64,000 nt of DNA, from positions 28,809,716-28,873,715 of the forward strand of contig CM060850.1 in NCBI GenBank assembly GCA_030737835.1. The letters are read 5' to 3'. The translations under genes and the position numbers were made by a program. The stretch's first letter is position 1; every line of letters begins with the position of its first letter. This document shows, piece after piece, positions 9,435-22,248 of the stretch. The DNA comes from Acorus gramineus. Lineage: Eukaryota > Streptophyta > Magnoliopsida > Acorales > Acoraceae. The notes beneath the pieces are model-generated. The model worked only from the letters and a program-made list of their open reading frames with translations, had not been told where the DNA came from and did not search any database.

Positions 9435-10621
9435 ACAAGAAAATGAGAGAGAAAGAGAAAGAGGAGAGAGAGAAAGAGGGGTTGTTGCATTTGCATACCT
9501 AGTGAACATGTTTTTTTTTAATTAAATTGAATCACATTTCTTCATCTTCTGACACTAGTTAATCCACACACATTACTGCACACCCCTAATTTCTCAATCC
9601 AAACTTCTTACATCAGTCGCTTTCAAATGCCATATGACTCACTGGATAAAAGATATTTGTATTATACTTTACCCACAACATCAATTTGCATTCCTCGGTA
9701 AAAGTTACAAAGAAAGAAAAAAAAAAAAAAGATGAACATGGTTTTGTTTTTCATATTATGATGAAAAACAACAATGGTTCTCAATTATTGTATATTTTCT
9801 ACATGATCATGATTTTATGGGCACCTAAAAATAGACTGGACGTACTCTTCATACAGAAATGCCTGAGGGAGAGAGGATTTTTTTTTTCATCCAATTTATA
9901 AAAGCTTAATTAATAATTACAGAAGTTTACCTATCAAAGTAGGTTCATGTCAAATACTCATGTTTTTTTTATAAAAAAAAATGAGCGGATCAACTAAGTT
10001 CAATATTCTCTTTGTCGTTATGTACAGCTAAAGCATATAATTAATAGATATGATGACTAGGAGATAAAATAATCAAATAATAGTTTGCCTTGGCAAAGCC
10101 AAAAAATCAAAGTAAACCAAGGAATCACTAGGAGATAAAATATGACTTTAAATATATGCATAAAAGAAATGATGATTTATATCATAAGATGTATCAATTG
10201 TGTAACAAAACAAGCAAAAAACTATGGAGATCCACATACATTAAAATCTGGAAAGACAACCATACAAAGCCATGTGGAAGATCATATTTTTGCCAATGAA
10301 TTTTGGAAAGAAAAAAAACAACTCATAATACAACCTAGGCTTCTTTGTGAAGGACGAGCAAGGAACATCACATAAAAATTTCCTGAAATGTAGGAGAGGT
10401 ACATATGGAAAACAAAATGGACAACTCATAAAGCATACCGGCCAAATCTCTTAAGAGGAAGCACAGCAAATAGAATGTCACCAACACATAAACAGCTCCA
10501 AAAACATATCTTGGAGGGCAAGCACAACCAAAAAAGAAAATCAATTTAGGGTGATCTGTTGGACTGTTAAGCTCCTTGTAGTGTAGTGGTCTTCTGCTGT
10601 TTAATTAAAAAAAAAAAGGAA
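9435..10621. other. Intergenic, no gene seen
   Basis: AT-rich DNA with GA-rich stretches near 9440-9480 and a poly-A tract near 9715-9732. Only short chance ORFs are present. Confidence 0.4.
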
Positions 10622-11075
10622 AAATCCAAATAACTTCGTGAACTGCTTGAAATCCATGTAACCCCTGAAAACACCTATGTAAATCAAAATAACCGCCTGA
10701 GTTAATGTTCGTTAACAGACTAATAGACTATGATTATTTTGTGAATTTTTTGTCTGGTTAACCCTGGTTGAGAACACAGCTAAAAATCTTTTACAATGTG
10801 TTCAAATACGAAAACTCCTCTTTAAATGACAATTTTACTCTTCTGGATAGGATTTTATAATATTTTCAGAAGGGTAAAATTGTCATGTATAGAAGATTTT
10901 TCGTATTTTTAATAAATTGTAAGGGTTTTTTTGATATACTGTGTTTTCAGACAGATGACAGAATATTCATTGTCTGTGAACTGGAAGTTTAGCTCACGGG
11001 ATTATTTTAATTTACATAGATGTTTTCAGGGGGTTATATGGATTTCATACATATTACAGGGGGTTATTTTGGATT
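10622..11075 (+). mobile_element. Foldback MITE, family A copy 1 (long inverted arms, MULE-like)
   Basis: The left arm reads AATCCAAATAAC .. GAAATCCATGTAACCCC .. TGAAAACACCTATGTAAATC. The reverse complement of the right arm reads AATCCAAAATAACCCCC .. GAAATCCATATAACCCC .. TGAAAACATCTATGTAAAT, over roughly 150 bp. The centre also folds (AATGACAATTTTACTC with GGGTAAAATTGTCATG). It has no coding capacity. Two related copies occur at 21796-22248 (opposite orientation) and 55195-55590 (same orientation). Confidence 0.85.
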
Positions 11076-11553
11076 GTGTTGACTGTATCAAATGTTATTT
11101 TCTATAAATAAATTGAAAGAAGGCTAAAAAAGCAATTAAAAAAGAAATTGGGGTTATTTTGAAAAATTGCCCTATCCCCATTGGATGTATGATGTATCGG
11201 ATGTGATTCATCTGCATGGTTGGTGGAATCTCTTTCAATGAAACAGATATTTATTAGCATATCATTGATGAAGCTTATTAATTAGGAATGGGTATCTGTC
11301 TCCAACTAGTACTTTATCAACAAACAATACTAATTCTACCTCTTTCAAAAAAACAAACAATACTAATTCAAAGTTTCAAAAGTAGATGGGTGGCATCCAA
11401 TGTTTTATAAACCGCAATGTTTCAATTTCAGTTACCCCGATGCTTAAACCAGTCCGGACTCATTTAATAATAATAAAAATAAAGTATCTTTTCAAGCCAA
11501 ACGGGTTTATGCTCATAGTTAAGCTTGTCAATTATTTAAAAAATATATGTATC

Positions 11554-12418
11554 TAAGCCTATCAACGGGTCAGATCGAGTCTAGACTCGGACCCGATTAC
11601 ACGTGTAATATACTCGACCGATTTGGATCCAACCCGATTTGGATCCAACCCGAGTTGGATCCGACCCGGCAGACCCGAACAAACAAACGGGTTGGGTCCG
11701 GGTCCACCCCGCCCCGACCCGTTGGACCCGAGACCCGATTGTTTTATTAAAATATGCTCATATTATAAGACCATTAGTATTAGTTGATATATAATTTTAT
11801 TTCTTACTTAACTTATTTTTGTATCCACAAGTTTATAAATCATAATCATAACAAGCCCATAAATCATAAGTCATAATCATAACATTTTTTCTGTTGTGTT
11901 GATGTTGCAACTTGCGAGAACTTGATTGTTTAATATATAATAAACTTAGTAATGTATTGTCGTCGGTTTGTTTTGAACAATTAACTTATTAGTTTTTGAA
12001 TTTGTATAATTAATTAGTTTGTTGCATGATTTATGTTTATTATTTAGGTTTTAGTGTCTATTGTTTTGAATGTTGTTTAGGTTTATATTGTTTTGAATGT
12101 TTGTATAATTAGTTATGTTTATTATTTAGGTTAATATGTTTTTTATGTTAGTGATTATTGTTTTGAATTGTAGAAAAATTATATTCAAACATAGTCTCAT
12201 TAATAATAGTGTTTTATTACAAAAAATTTCAAATAGAATGATAATACAAACAAATACATGAGCTCTTCTTGTTTTTTTTTTTTCACCAACCTTCCGGGTC
12301 GGGTCGAACCCGGACCCGACCCGGGTCCGACGGGTCCAGGTCCACATTTTCCCAGACCCGCTGGATCTTACCACGGGTTGGGTCCGGGTCCACCCCGACC
12401 CAACCCGTTACAGGCCTA
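11554..12418. mobile_element. Non-autonomous hAT element with 8-bp target-site duplication
   Basis: The perfect 8-bp direct repeat TATGTATC lies at 11546-11553 and 12419-12426. The ends are inverted: TAAGCCTATCAACGGG on the left and, in reverse complement, TAGGCCTGTAACGGG on the right. Inside each end lie clusters of CCCGACCCG/GGGTCC motifs (11575-11740 and 12290-12405), and the 550-bp core is AT-rich without a transposase. The 8-bp TSD, short TIRs and subterminal repeats are those of a hAT element. It is 865 bp, and the intact TSD suggests a fairly recent insertion. Confidence 0.88.
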
Positions 12419-12548
12419 TATGTATCCCATCTAAATCCATATTAAATAATTTTAAAAATTATCTGATATTAAAAAATTCATATCTCAATCCGAAATAAAA
12501 TACATATCCAAAATATTTCAAATCAGATACAAACATGATACCAACCTC

Positions 12549-12715
12549 TGTTAAAGGTGGAGACTCCTCGGGCACAGGCGCAGGATCCGCCTGAAGGCGC
12601 CCACTATCACCGCGATCGCGAGTGGTTCAAAGAACCACCCCTATAAAGGCGACAGTCTCTCCCAAGGGTAGGGAGGAGACTGTATCACTGATCTAGTAGT
12701 TAATATGCATTAACA
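12549..12715. mobile_element. Very short solo LTR, TRIM-like (fossil)
   Basis: This 167-bp segment begins TGTTAAAGG and ends GCATTAACA, so its ends are inverted TGTTAA/TTAACA, and the 4-bp direct repeat CCTC flanks both sides (12545-12548 and 12716-12719). It is GC-rich within AT-rich DNA and has a TATA-like CTATAAAGGC about two thirds in. Size and ends match LTRs of terminal-repeat retrotransposons in miniature. No partner LTR or internal part lies nearby, so I read it as a solo LTR. Age cannot be estimated. Confidence 0.68.
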
Positions 12716-12823
12716 CCTCCCCCCTTAATTTTTATTGATGTTGATTTAAAACAAATGGAATTGGAGTTTATGCAATGATCTTTAGTGGGTTCAAATGTAA
12801 GTACTTTTGGTATTAGGGGGTAT

Positions 12824-13404
12824 TAGGGATGCAACTCAGACGGATTGAATCGGGATGGAGCTTAACCCGAACCCAACCCAAGATTAGAAAAGCCAACCCG
12901 AGCCCAACATAACCCAACCCTCGGGTTTAAAAAGCACAACCCTAACCCAACCTGTCGGGTTTGGTTTGGGTTCGATTCGGGTTGGGCTCGAGTAGGGTTC
13001 TGGTTTAACTTCTAAAATTCTAAACAATTAAAACTTTATAAAAATCAATGTTCCATGTAAAAATAATAAGAAAGATGAAATTAAAGAACATTTTTTATTA
13101 AAAATAAAGAAACAAAATTATAAAATTGATAGATTACATGTAAAAATTAATTAAATAATTCAAATTTTATTTCATAATAAATTAAAAAATTAAAACATGA
13201 CTTTGACTTAAAATATTTCAACTTATCATCCCTGATTCGAGTTCGGGTTGGATTCAGGTTTCTAATCCTCCAACCCAAACCCAACCCAAATTAAATTCAA
13301 GTTGCTCGGATTCAGGTTAAACCCATACACTAAAATCCCAACTCAAATTAGGTCGGTTTCAACCCGTCCAAGTTGAGGTTCAACCCGTTCAAGTTGCACC
13401 TCTA
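12824..13404. mobile_element. Second hAT-like non-autonomous element, degenerate
   Basis: The left end TAGGGATGCAACTCAGACGG and the reverse complement of the right end TAGAGGTGCAACTTGAACGG match over about 30 bp with scattered mismatches. AACCC/GGGTT subterminal repeats fill both flanks, and the centre is AT-rich. No clean 8-bp TSD is visible, so it is older than the element at 11554-12418, or its borders are off by a few bases. Confidence 0.65.
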
Positions 13405-13997
13405 TCTAATGGTCCATTTGAAAACACATATGAAAAATAAGATTTTAAATAAAAATGACTTAAATAAAATTGATTGTTGAAAAGCGATTTGAAAAACATA
13501 TGAAAAACAAAACCAAACAAGACCTAAGTATATGTTCAGCCGGATTACATTGTATGCACCCCTATATATAGGGGATTACGGGAGGGGGGAAGGGGAGCGT
13601 TCACTATACATTTTGTAATGTATTTTCAAATTGTCTTCACCCATGTATTTAACCACCTTGTTTAACCAATTATCCTCTTTCAAAAATTCATGGATATTAT
13701 TTTTTTTTTAACTTTTAAACGTCGTTACTGCTTGGAACGGATGATAATGATGCCAGTATTTTTCAATCTTTCTTTTTTTACAAGCACTTTTAAATACATC
13801 ACTAATGAGATAAATATCATTAATACATAATTTCATACACTGATATGTACGTAAAAAAAAATAGTTTTTTTCGTTTAGCCATACATGATATAAAGACCAC
13901 AGATTAAAAGGCACCTCTTCATCAGTCGCACAAACACAAGGCTTGTTCACGATTATTATTTTTAAAAGGATTTTTTAATTAATTTAGTTCTCATAAA

Positions 13998-14209
13998 CTA
14001 TATGATTTAATGATTGATCCCTCACTTCTTCATATTTCAGTTTAAATCCCTAGATTTAAAAGACATGTTTCTTATTAGTTCCTAGAAAGACCTATCACTA
14101 AATTATTTTAGTTTTCTTTTTAGTCCTTGGGAGAGATTAAAAGGAATATTTCCTTTAAATCCGAAGACTTAAACTGAAATATGAAGAAGTGAAGGATCAG
14201 CTCATATGG
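13998..14209. mobile_element. Foldback MITE of about 210 bp
   Basis: TGATCCCTCACTTCTTCATA followed by TTTCAGTTTAA on the left pairs with the reverse complement of TTAAACTGAAATATGAAGAA and GTGAAGGATCA on the right. The arms are about 70 bp and enclose a short AT-rich centre. No coding content. Confidence 0.75.
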
Positions 14210-14215
14210 ACTTAA

Positions 14216-17038
14216 AAATATAAAAAAAACCCTTTTTAAAACTACAATCCCAAACAGTCAAACCATTGTTCAAAAGAAACACAGCAGGCAATGAAGGTCA
14301 AGACACATTTCGACAACAATAATAAAGTCACAAGAATAAGCATCTTTCATTACAATTTCAGGAAAAAAAAAACAATACATCCACCGATGTGTTATAGGTA
14401 TAAATTACAAAGGAATGTATATTGATTCATAAACTATCTAGATCAGAAGGCATGGAATTAGACAAATCATAACAGACTAAACAATGTTATACATATGATG
14501 AAACCTAAAGTTTGACTTCACGAAAGAGAGATAAATTAGAATGCCCACATCATAAAAATGATCCATCGTACATATGTAGTGGCGAAGGGCATAAAGGGAT
14601 CCACCAACAGAGACATTTCAATTCATCTTTATATCACATATTGATGATATATTTAAGTTAAGCTAGATTTTTCTTCAATTAAAACAATAAGAAACATGTG
14701 CCTGAGATGGGAATCAATGGATGAAAATGATTACTCTGTGGATGATCAGATCAGCCTACATATTTTTTAGTATGGTCAACTATAATTCGAAAACAATCAT
14801 GGATTAACAATCATATGAATTAATAGTTAAATAATAGTCAGTTAATCAGTTACAGAAATCCTACTCAGTTTAAAAATCCCTTGAAGTCCACAAGCAGATA
14901 CTAAACCAACAGAGAGAACAAAAACAGTAACAAAGAGGACAAAAGAAATGTCAGCACACCAGAAACAAACTTCAAAAATACCAAGGCAGAAGGCATCAAA
15001 GTTAGAATTGTAGGTGGATTGCATTGTTTCCCCTAAATATTTAGTTTTGCATCATGAGACCTGTGAGAGCCTACTACCACCAATTATAGCACAAAGTGTG
15101 AAATTTCTCCGAATTTTCATAGGTTATAGGCTTGCTTCCAACTTGAAATACATCACTTCAACCCAGTTTTAAAATGGAAAAAACAGTGCCATATTTTCAC
15201 CAACTCTTAGCTTTTGATGCCCACCATGCTAAGAGGCTTAGGAGAAGGCATTAACCAAACAATATAAATTGACTTCTGAACAGTCATCAACTTTGAGACT
15301 GTAACAAATAATTTAAGATCCCACATGCAAACTATACTGCGAATGACTGAAGTTCTTGTCTTGCATGTCACGACAGGACAAGTTATAGCATAAATCACTA
15401 GGCAAGGGTTATCTTAGTAAAGAAAGGGCTCATAGTTAACAACACATCAACCTAAAAGTCTAGATATCTAGCACCATAATGACATGCAAATTTTTCATAT
15501 CATCACATAAGAGAAACCTTGATGTATCTTAAAACATTCAATCCAACAAAATAGAAAGTTGCAATGTCATGTTACTCAACCAGAACATATCCTATAATGT
15601 GAAATCTCTGGTAAAACCCAGCCAATTATTCTTTCTATCCTGCTTAGAGTACTCCAAGTGGCAATATCTACATATGTAGCACCAGATCAATATTGATTCT
15701 ACTGTCATGGTAGTTGCAGGAGAATGCCAAGCAGTAGTTCTGTTAAATACAGCACCTCATAATGTTCCATTTGTCCCCACAGCCCAACAGAGGTTAATTT
15801 TACCAACCACCCAAATATAACCTAGTCTCCGTGTGTAGGTTATGTGAAAAGATATCACCATGCTTTACATTCCATAATCCACATAGATGCAATAACAGTC
15901 ATTAGTTTCATGAACAAGAAAGTTTCCAATATTTTGAATCACTGTACTAAAAGTTCTCGTTTGAGGAATGCAGATATTTTTCCAAATGTTCAGCCATTAT
16001 TAATAGACAGCTGAAAGACATGGTTTAATCAATCACCAATGACCAATGGTAATGCAATGCCCAAAATATGATAAAACTTATGTGAACCAAACCAACCAAC
16101 TTCCACTTCAGATACGAGAAGTGAAGTGCTGAGTATAAACTTGCCAATAACTATTGACACACCTACACATAAAATGCTTCCAACCAAAATACACAAAGTA
16201 GGATTCTCAATGTTAGTTAGTAATGAATGCATCTGGGTCATTGATCCAAAACATTTAATCTTGTTGAGGATATAAAACAACACCTACCAACTGCCATGAG
16301 TAACACTTATTTATCCATGGCCACCGGAGAATATTCACTTAACATATAAACTGGGTTCACAATGCCTCCCCAGTCAGAAATACCTTATCCAGAAATTTCC
16401 ACAATTACAAAAATCCAGAAGGGCAAGGGCACCTTCATAAAGTACCTCAGGCTTTACCATGTGCCATTATCTTTTTAGCTCATAAAACATACGTATTGCA
16501 TAAAACTTCCTTGTCTGTTCAACAGAGTGCTTAGGGAGAGAATAAATATCTCATACATACCAAACTTGTTCTTCCTTTGTCCACAACTCAAAGTCATAAC
16601 TTAATTATCCTTACAGTGGAAGAGCATTGCTAGGAACCCTTGTCTAGATGAATTTGTAAAGGCACCAGACATCATCTCATAAAGCATAATGTCAAACCCA
16701 AGCCAAAGGATTATAATTTTCATCTAGGAAATAGGAAATACTGGCACTTGCCCCTCTTCCCAAGCGAGTAGGCATTCATAAAATCTTCAATCATATACGT
16801 CAGCCTACAGCATCTTCCTTTGACCCCCAGATCTGTGTCATAAAGGCAAATCCATGTGATCACGAAGCTTCAAGCTCGCCAAGCAGAGCACCACAGGTAA
16901 TCAAAGTAAATTGTTCTTCAAACAGAAATAGTTAAACGACAAAGTCGACCTATTTTTGATGGAGCATGAATGACAGTTTTTCTATTCTAAAGAACAAGAA
17001 ATTGAATCCAACCCACGAGAGAGAATGAATTGCGCACC
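14216..17038. other. Long region without coding sequence downstream of the LFL2-like gene
   Basis: Base composition here looks more like transcribed intron or UTR than like the TE-rich DNA to the left, yet no exon with protein similarity is visible on either strand. The LFL2-like stop codon is followed directly by G|GTGCGC, a possible donor, so part of this may be a 3'-UTR intron and a distal 3'-UTR exon (perhaps near 14.25-14.5 kb). That is inference only. Confidence 0.35.
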
Positions 17039-20000
17039 TTAATAGTATGAGCTGGAACCACCACTGCCCATGTATCCACTACCACTCAAGCTACGACCAG
17101 AGTACAGGGATGAGTAAGAACTACCACCAACCTGGAAAATGTAAGGTAACAGTTAAAATAAAATATATAAAATCAATAGAAAAATTAGAGTTTCACAGTA
17201 ACTTAGCATACATCGGAGCCACGTGACAGATAACCACTACCGAAGCTAGGCGAATACATCCCACCAACATCACTGCTGCTTAATGACCCTGAGTACACAT
17301 TGTTAAAGATTACTACTCAGATATAATAGGTGGCAAAAGATTCAACTAGAAAGAAAGGTCACTATACTGTACCTCCACCATACCCCATCCCTTGACGACT
17401 ACCATACATTCCACGTGGTTCTTCACCAGATAGCGCACTTCTACTGCCACTATATCCAAGATGAGATCTTCCAAGCCTAAAATAATTAGGCAAAAGAAAT
17501 GAATCAAATAATTAACAAAGCAAAGCAAACATTTGATCATCATAAATGATCCACCAAATCAAACAGACCTATCACTATAAAGATCCTCATACTGAGCACT
17601 GCCACCAACTCCATAGTCAATACGAGCCCTCGACTGGCGAACACTTACATCGGCATACCGTGGAGGAATATCATCCTTTAAGATGGTGAAATCAAATTAG
17701 CTTTCACTTTGTTGAAAACATAAATCATGAAGCCAGGAAGATAAGAAACAGAATAATGACTGAAATATTACTAACCAATGACGAGTATGGGCGCTTAGAT
17801 CCAGCGACTGAGTCATAATCACGACCTCGTCCCTCACGGTATGCTGGAGGAGGCCTTTCAGGCCTCCGCCCATATGTTTCATCAGCATAGGCCCTCCTAG
17901 CAGAATTACGTGGTGCACCACGGGGTGGTGCATCAGAATAGCCAGGACCACGAGACATATATTCGTCCCTGTAAGACAATCGCCTCTCATCCACAAATCT
18001 GGAACCATATTCTGCAACTGCTCTGCTTCTGGATGGAAGTTCATCACGTCTGCTATAATCCTTTGGAATGCTCTTCGGATATGCAGGAACTGTTTTATAT
18101 ATTAAAAGGTATTAGAATGCAGTAATAGGCAGGTCGCAATTGCAGAAAGGCATTCCAATGCTAAACATTACCTGGTGGCCTCCTATCATAGGACCTTCCT
18201 GCAGGAGGCAATGGCCTGACTCTCTCCGATGCTGCCACTATAGGGCGCCTATCTCTGAAACTAATAGGCCTCTTGTACCCACGACTTGCAACTGACGCTC
18301 CACGACTTCGAACAATTCTTGTAAGCCCGCGATCAGGGAACCTGCGAGGTGGTTCACGATTCCAAAGTCCACGTCCACCTCGTGGGATCCCTCGGCCGAT
18401 CGTATGATCCCCTCGGACACTGCGTTTACCCCGGCCCTTCTGATGAGGCCTTGACAGCCTCGCCCGGACCTTTACCTGATCAATATCAAGACACGATTTA
18501 GTAACAACAAAAAGAAAAGATAGATATTTTTTTTTGGAAGTAATGCAAAAGATAGAAAATAAATAATAGATTGGAACAATATTCTGAATTTAATCACCAA
18601 TGTCGAGAAGCAAGCATCTAAACAGTGACCAACCTTATTGTCACCATCACCCAACTCAGCATTGTTAATGCCTTCAGCACACACCACTGCTGCATCATGA
18701 GTTTCAAAAGTAATAAATCCAAAATCCCTTCTCTTGGCGGAAGGCATGTTGCGAGCAAGTTCAATCTTTTCAATTACTCCAAACTTCTTAAGGTACCCTT
18801 TCACGCGATCCTCATCCCATGCAGGAGGTAAGCCATCCACGAATACAGTTTTAACCTGAAACAGTAGTTCCATGATTCAAAACCCAAACCTCCAAATAGA
18901 AAGTTCAAGATGGGGCCACACAATTAGAACAATATGGAGAATTGCAGAATCTAATGTCAAGTACTACAAGAAGAATGGAAGATAAAATACTTCATCAGAG
19001 CATTCCAAATCCATTCAATCCACAATACATGAACATATCTTTACTCCACTGAAAGAATGACCAGGATCATCATGCTGTACTGATGCATCCAAGCAACTTC
19101 AGAATAAAATTTACCTGTGCCATAATTTCATCATCAGGCTCAATGAAGGAATCAGCAAAAGCCACCTTCGCAGTCCTATCAACTCCAAACACAACATCCC
19201 TCTTTTGAAGACGTCTATATGCACCCATTGCATCTGAACGAGACGCAAATTCTAAAAAGGCAAATCCACGGTTCATCCCCTCATTATTGGAATCTTCAAC
19301 CAGACTCGCATCTTCAACATTCTCGATTCCATAATGTTTCAGCCTCTCCTTCAACTAAACTCATTTCCAATAGACACTGTCAATAAAACAGAACGCCAGA
19401 AAGGCATCCCACAAATATATAATATAATTATAAAATCATGTTCAAGATTACTTACGGCTTCCTTTGTCCATGTTTTACAAATGTTACCCAAGAAGAGTGT
19501 ATCACTGTCTTGACTAGGGGAAACACCACACTGTTTACCATTTACCTGGAAGCATTGCCAGTAGAAAGATAAAAGATAACATCCAAAAAAATGAATGGGC
19601 GACAATTCAAACTTTGGAGTAAGTAAACACATACCACTGGGCTTTTAAGTTGTGAAACAGCACGCTTTGCTTGTTCAACAGTTGCAAAACGAAGAAAAGC
19701 AAAACCCTTGTTTTTCTTGGTCTGAGGATTCATCATCAGCCGAACTTCTGTCACCTCACCAACTTCACTGAAGACCTTCCTAAGATCATCTTCTGTTGCA
19801 TCCTTGTCCAATCCCCCCACAAACACTTCAAATTCCTTGCGTTTGCGATGCTCCTTAACCACTTGATGGTGCTCTTCTTCCTCTCCAGCTTCATGCTCTT
19901 CATGCACATGTTCATCATCCTCTTCACCTTCAATATCCTCTCCACCATCTTCCAATTCATCATCAACCATATCACCTTCTTCTTCTACTTCTTCTTCTTC

Positions 20001-21456
20001 CACTTCTTCTTCACCCAGATCATCCTCCTCAACTTCCTCCACAGCTTCAGCCCCCTCTTCTTGGACATCCTCATGTACGATGTCTTTATCATCATCATAA
20101 TCAGGTTCATATTCAGGTTCATTCTCCTCAAGCTCTAAATGCTCTCCATTATCTTCCTCAACATAAGCTTCCTTTACATCTTTTTTGTCTGCATGAAGCA
20201 ACAAAATTTTCACTTGCTGTCCGAATGGGTTCCACAACTCCCCAAATCAGTAAAACGATAAATAACCAAACGTAGCACACATTTAAAACAATTGAGGAAT
20301 TGTTCCATCAAACACCATCAAATAATGGACTTTACAAATAACATATATCAGGAGCAATTAAAAGAAAATGTGTTTCCATGCCATAATATGGATCCAAGTA
20401 CACACACATCCAAAAAGGACAGAAACAGAAGTCCTACTTAAGATATAAACCAGATGACAAACAATAATGGAAATGAAAAAATCATTACTAGACGACAGTT
20501 GAGCTTCAAACACATGCACAGGGGACAATTTCAAACATTATACATCAATAAAAGTTCAACACCCTCATTCTTTCAAAACAATACAAATGTAAAGAAGTTA
20601 AAGTTCATCAGATAAGAAAGAAAATGCAACCAATAATCCAATTCTTTTCCTTCTAATCCAACACTCAGGATAAGTGCATACAAGTGATCATACTCTCCGA
20701 CAGACCTTTTTATTCCGTCTCCAAGTTTATTACAACCAATAGATCGATTATTTTACACGACCAATGTCAACATGAGTTGAAATACTTGGCGTGCATAACA
20801 AACCTCAAGTTGAAAGCTTACCAAACCCAAAATAAAAATACAGCAGAGAACCCTTCTGATCCATTAAACCTAAAATATCAATTACCTAGACAACTCTATC
20901 AATAGAATAAGGTTCAGAGAAAACAAAAATACAATTTTAGGAAGAGAAATAACACAATTGCACATGAAAAAAAACAACTTTTTCCCTCCCCGCAATCAAA
21001 ACATACAAACCGATATAATAATAAGCGAAATCAAAGCAAACAAATAAGAATAACACTCATGAAAGACGACAACAAAGATTTTCCCTTTATGATCTCAAAA
21101 ACCTGATCCGCAACAAAAACCCTAAATCAATCAACAATCAATTCAGATTCGAATCTACGAGGGTCCACAAAAGCAACAAATAAACAAAAGAAGAAATCCA
21201 TACCCTCCGTAGGCAAAATCTCGTTGTCCTCCAATTTCGGCTGCTTCACCTCCTCCACCACCGTCTCCGGTGGATTCACGACAACGACCTTCTCCTCCTT
21301 CTCCACCTTCACCTCCCTCTCCACCTGAACCTCCTCCACCTTCACCGGGACATCCCACGGCTCCTCCCGTTTCGTAGCGGACCTCGACGCCCTAGCGGCC
21401 GCGGCCTTCCTGGTTCCGGGGCCGGCGGTCGACCTCTTCGCCACTCGAGGAGGCAT
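17039..21456 (-). CDS. LFL2: hnRNP Q/LIF2-like protein with three RRMs (LFL2-like), 785 aa
   Basis: Eleven coding exons, all GT-AG: 21204-21456, 19635-20188, 19456-19545, 19115-19354, 18634-18855, 18172-18475, 17776-18089, 17569-17675, 17373-17476, 17212-17288, 17039-17131. Phases agree throughout and give 785 residues. The N-terminus is basic Ala/Arg/Lys-rich, then a long Glu/Asp tract (about 85-200). RRM1 (about 205-280) has VFVGGL and KGFAFLRF. RRM2 (about 285-365) has LFLGN and RGFAFLEF. RRM3 (about 382-455) has VFVDGL and FGFITF. An RGG/Arg/Tyr/Gly/Ser-rich tail ends SSSYY. This layout is that of plant LHP1-INTERACTING FACTOR 2 relatives. The acidic N-terminus and length point to the longer LFL2 member rather than LIF2 (about 500 residues). 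Family members are nuclear RNA-binding proteins linked to Polycomb gene control; the role here is inferred. Confidence 0.92.
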
Positions 21457-21600
21457 CGATGGAAAGCCTTTTAGGTCTGGAAAGATTACGAATATGAGAG
21501 AGATGGAAGAAACAAAGGGAACGGCTTTCTGAAAGAAACCAAACCCAGATAAGAGAAAGAAACCCTAGATTGTCCGGTATAAATAAAGATCGCGGTTGGT
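21457..21600 (-). promoter_or_regulatory. 5' leader and proximal promoter of the LFL2-like gene
   Basis: On the minus strand a telo-box CTAGGGTTT lies about 105 bases before the ATG, in front of a pyrimidine-rich leader. The sequence TATAAATA at 21578-21585 is read on the plus strand, so it is only a weak TATA candidate for this gene. Telo-boxes are common near start sites of RNA-binding and ribosomal protein genes. Confidence 0.4.
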
Positions 21601-21795
21601 TTTTCGGAGTCGGTCCCGTCATATGTAGATGCGAGTGCGAGGTTCCGTTTTAAGTTGCAATCGTTTTGCACCTATTCATATTGAACATATGAAATACATG
21701 CTTTGAAATATTTTAAAATTTAAATGTATAATGATCTAATGAATTATATTATTTTTTAAAAAAATATTTATACAACACTATAGAATCTGACAGTT

Positions 21796-22248
21796 TTTTT
21801 AAAATCCATATAATCCTCTCAAAACACTTAGTAAATTCAAATAATCTTTTAAATAAATTTTTTGTTAATAGATGATGAATATTTTATAAATATTTTATCT
21901 GGTTAACCCTGAGTAAAAATACAATATATTAAAAAATCACTATAATGTGTTAAAAATGTAAAAAATCCTATAAAAATAGCGATTTTACTCTTTTTGAATA
22001 TATTATAAACCCTATCCAAAGGAGTGAAATCGTCATTTATAGAAAAAATTTCATATTTTTAATCCACTGTGTAATTTTTTTGGTATACTATATTTTCTAC
22101 TAGAGTTAATCAAACATAATATTCACAAAATATTCATCATCTGTAAACGTTAATTTTATTCATGGAGTTATTTAGATTTATTGTGTATTTTCAAAAGGTT
22201 ATATGGATTTTAAGAAAAATTAGAGGGTTACATAAATTTTAGACGGTT
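21796..22248 (-). mobile_element. Foldback MITE, family A copy 2 (opposite orientation, more diverged)
   Basis: Same arms as copy 1: AAATCCATATAATCC on the left, and GTTATATGGATTTTAAG plus a GAGGGTTACATAAATTTTAG end on the right. The centre is reversed relative to copies 1 and 3 (ATTATAAACCCTATCCAAAG here against GGTTTTATAAT in copy 3). It lies between the LFL2-like 5' end and the cofactor A 3' end and is not coding. Confidence 0.78.

Noticed and set aside
10573-10600. tRNA-like phrase CCTTGTAGTGTAGTGGT (A-box-like)
   Set aside because: No B box (GGTTCGAATCC) or cloverleaf follows within range. At best it is a SINE head, and more likely chance.
19671-20138. 155-residue Phe-rich plus-strand ORF
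   Set aside because: Antisense shadow of the acidic Glu/Asp tract of the LFL2-like gene.
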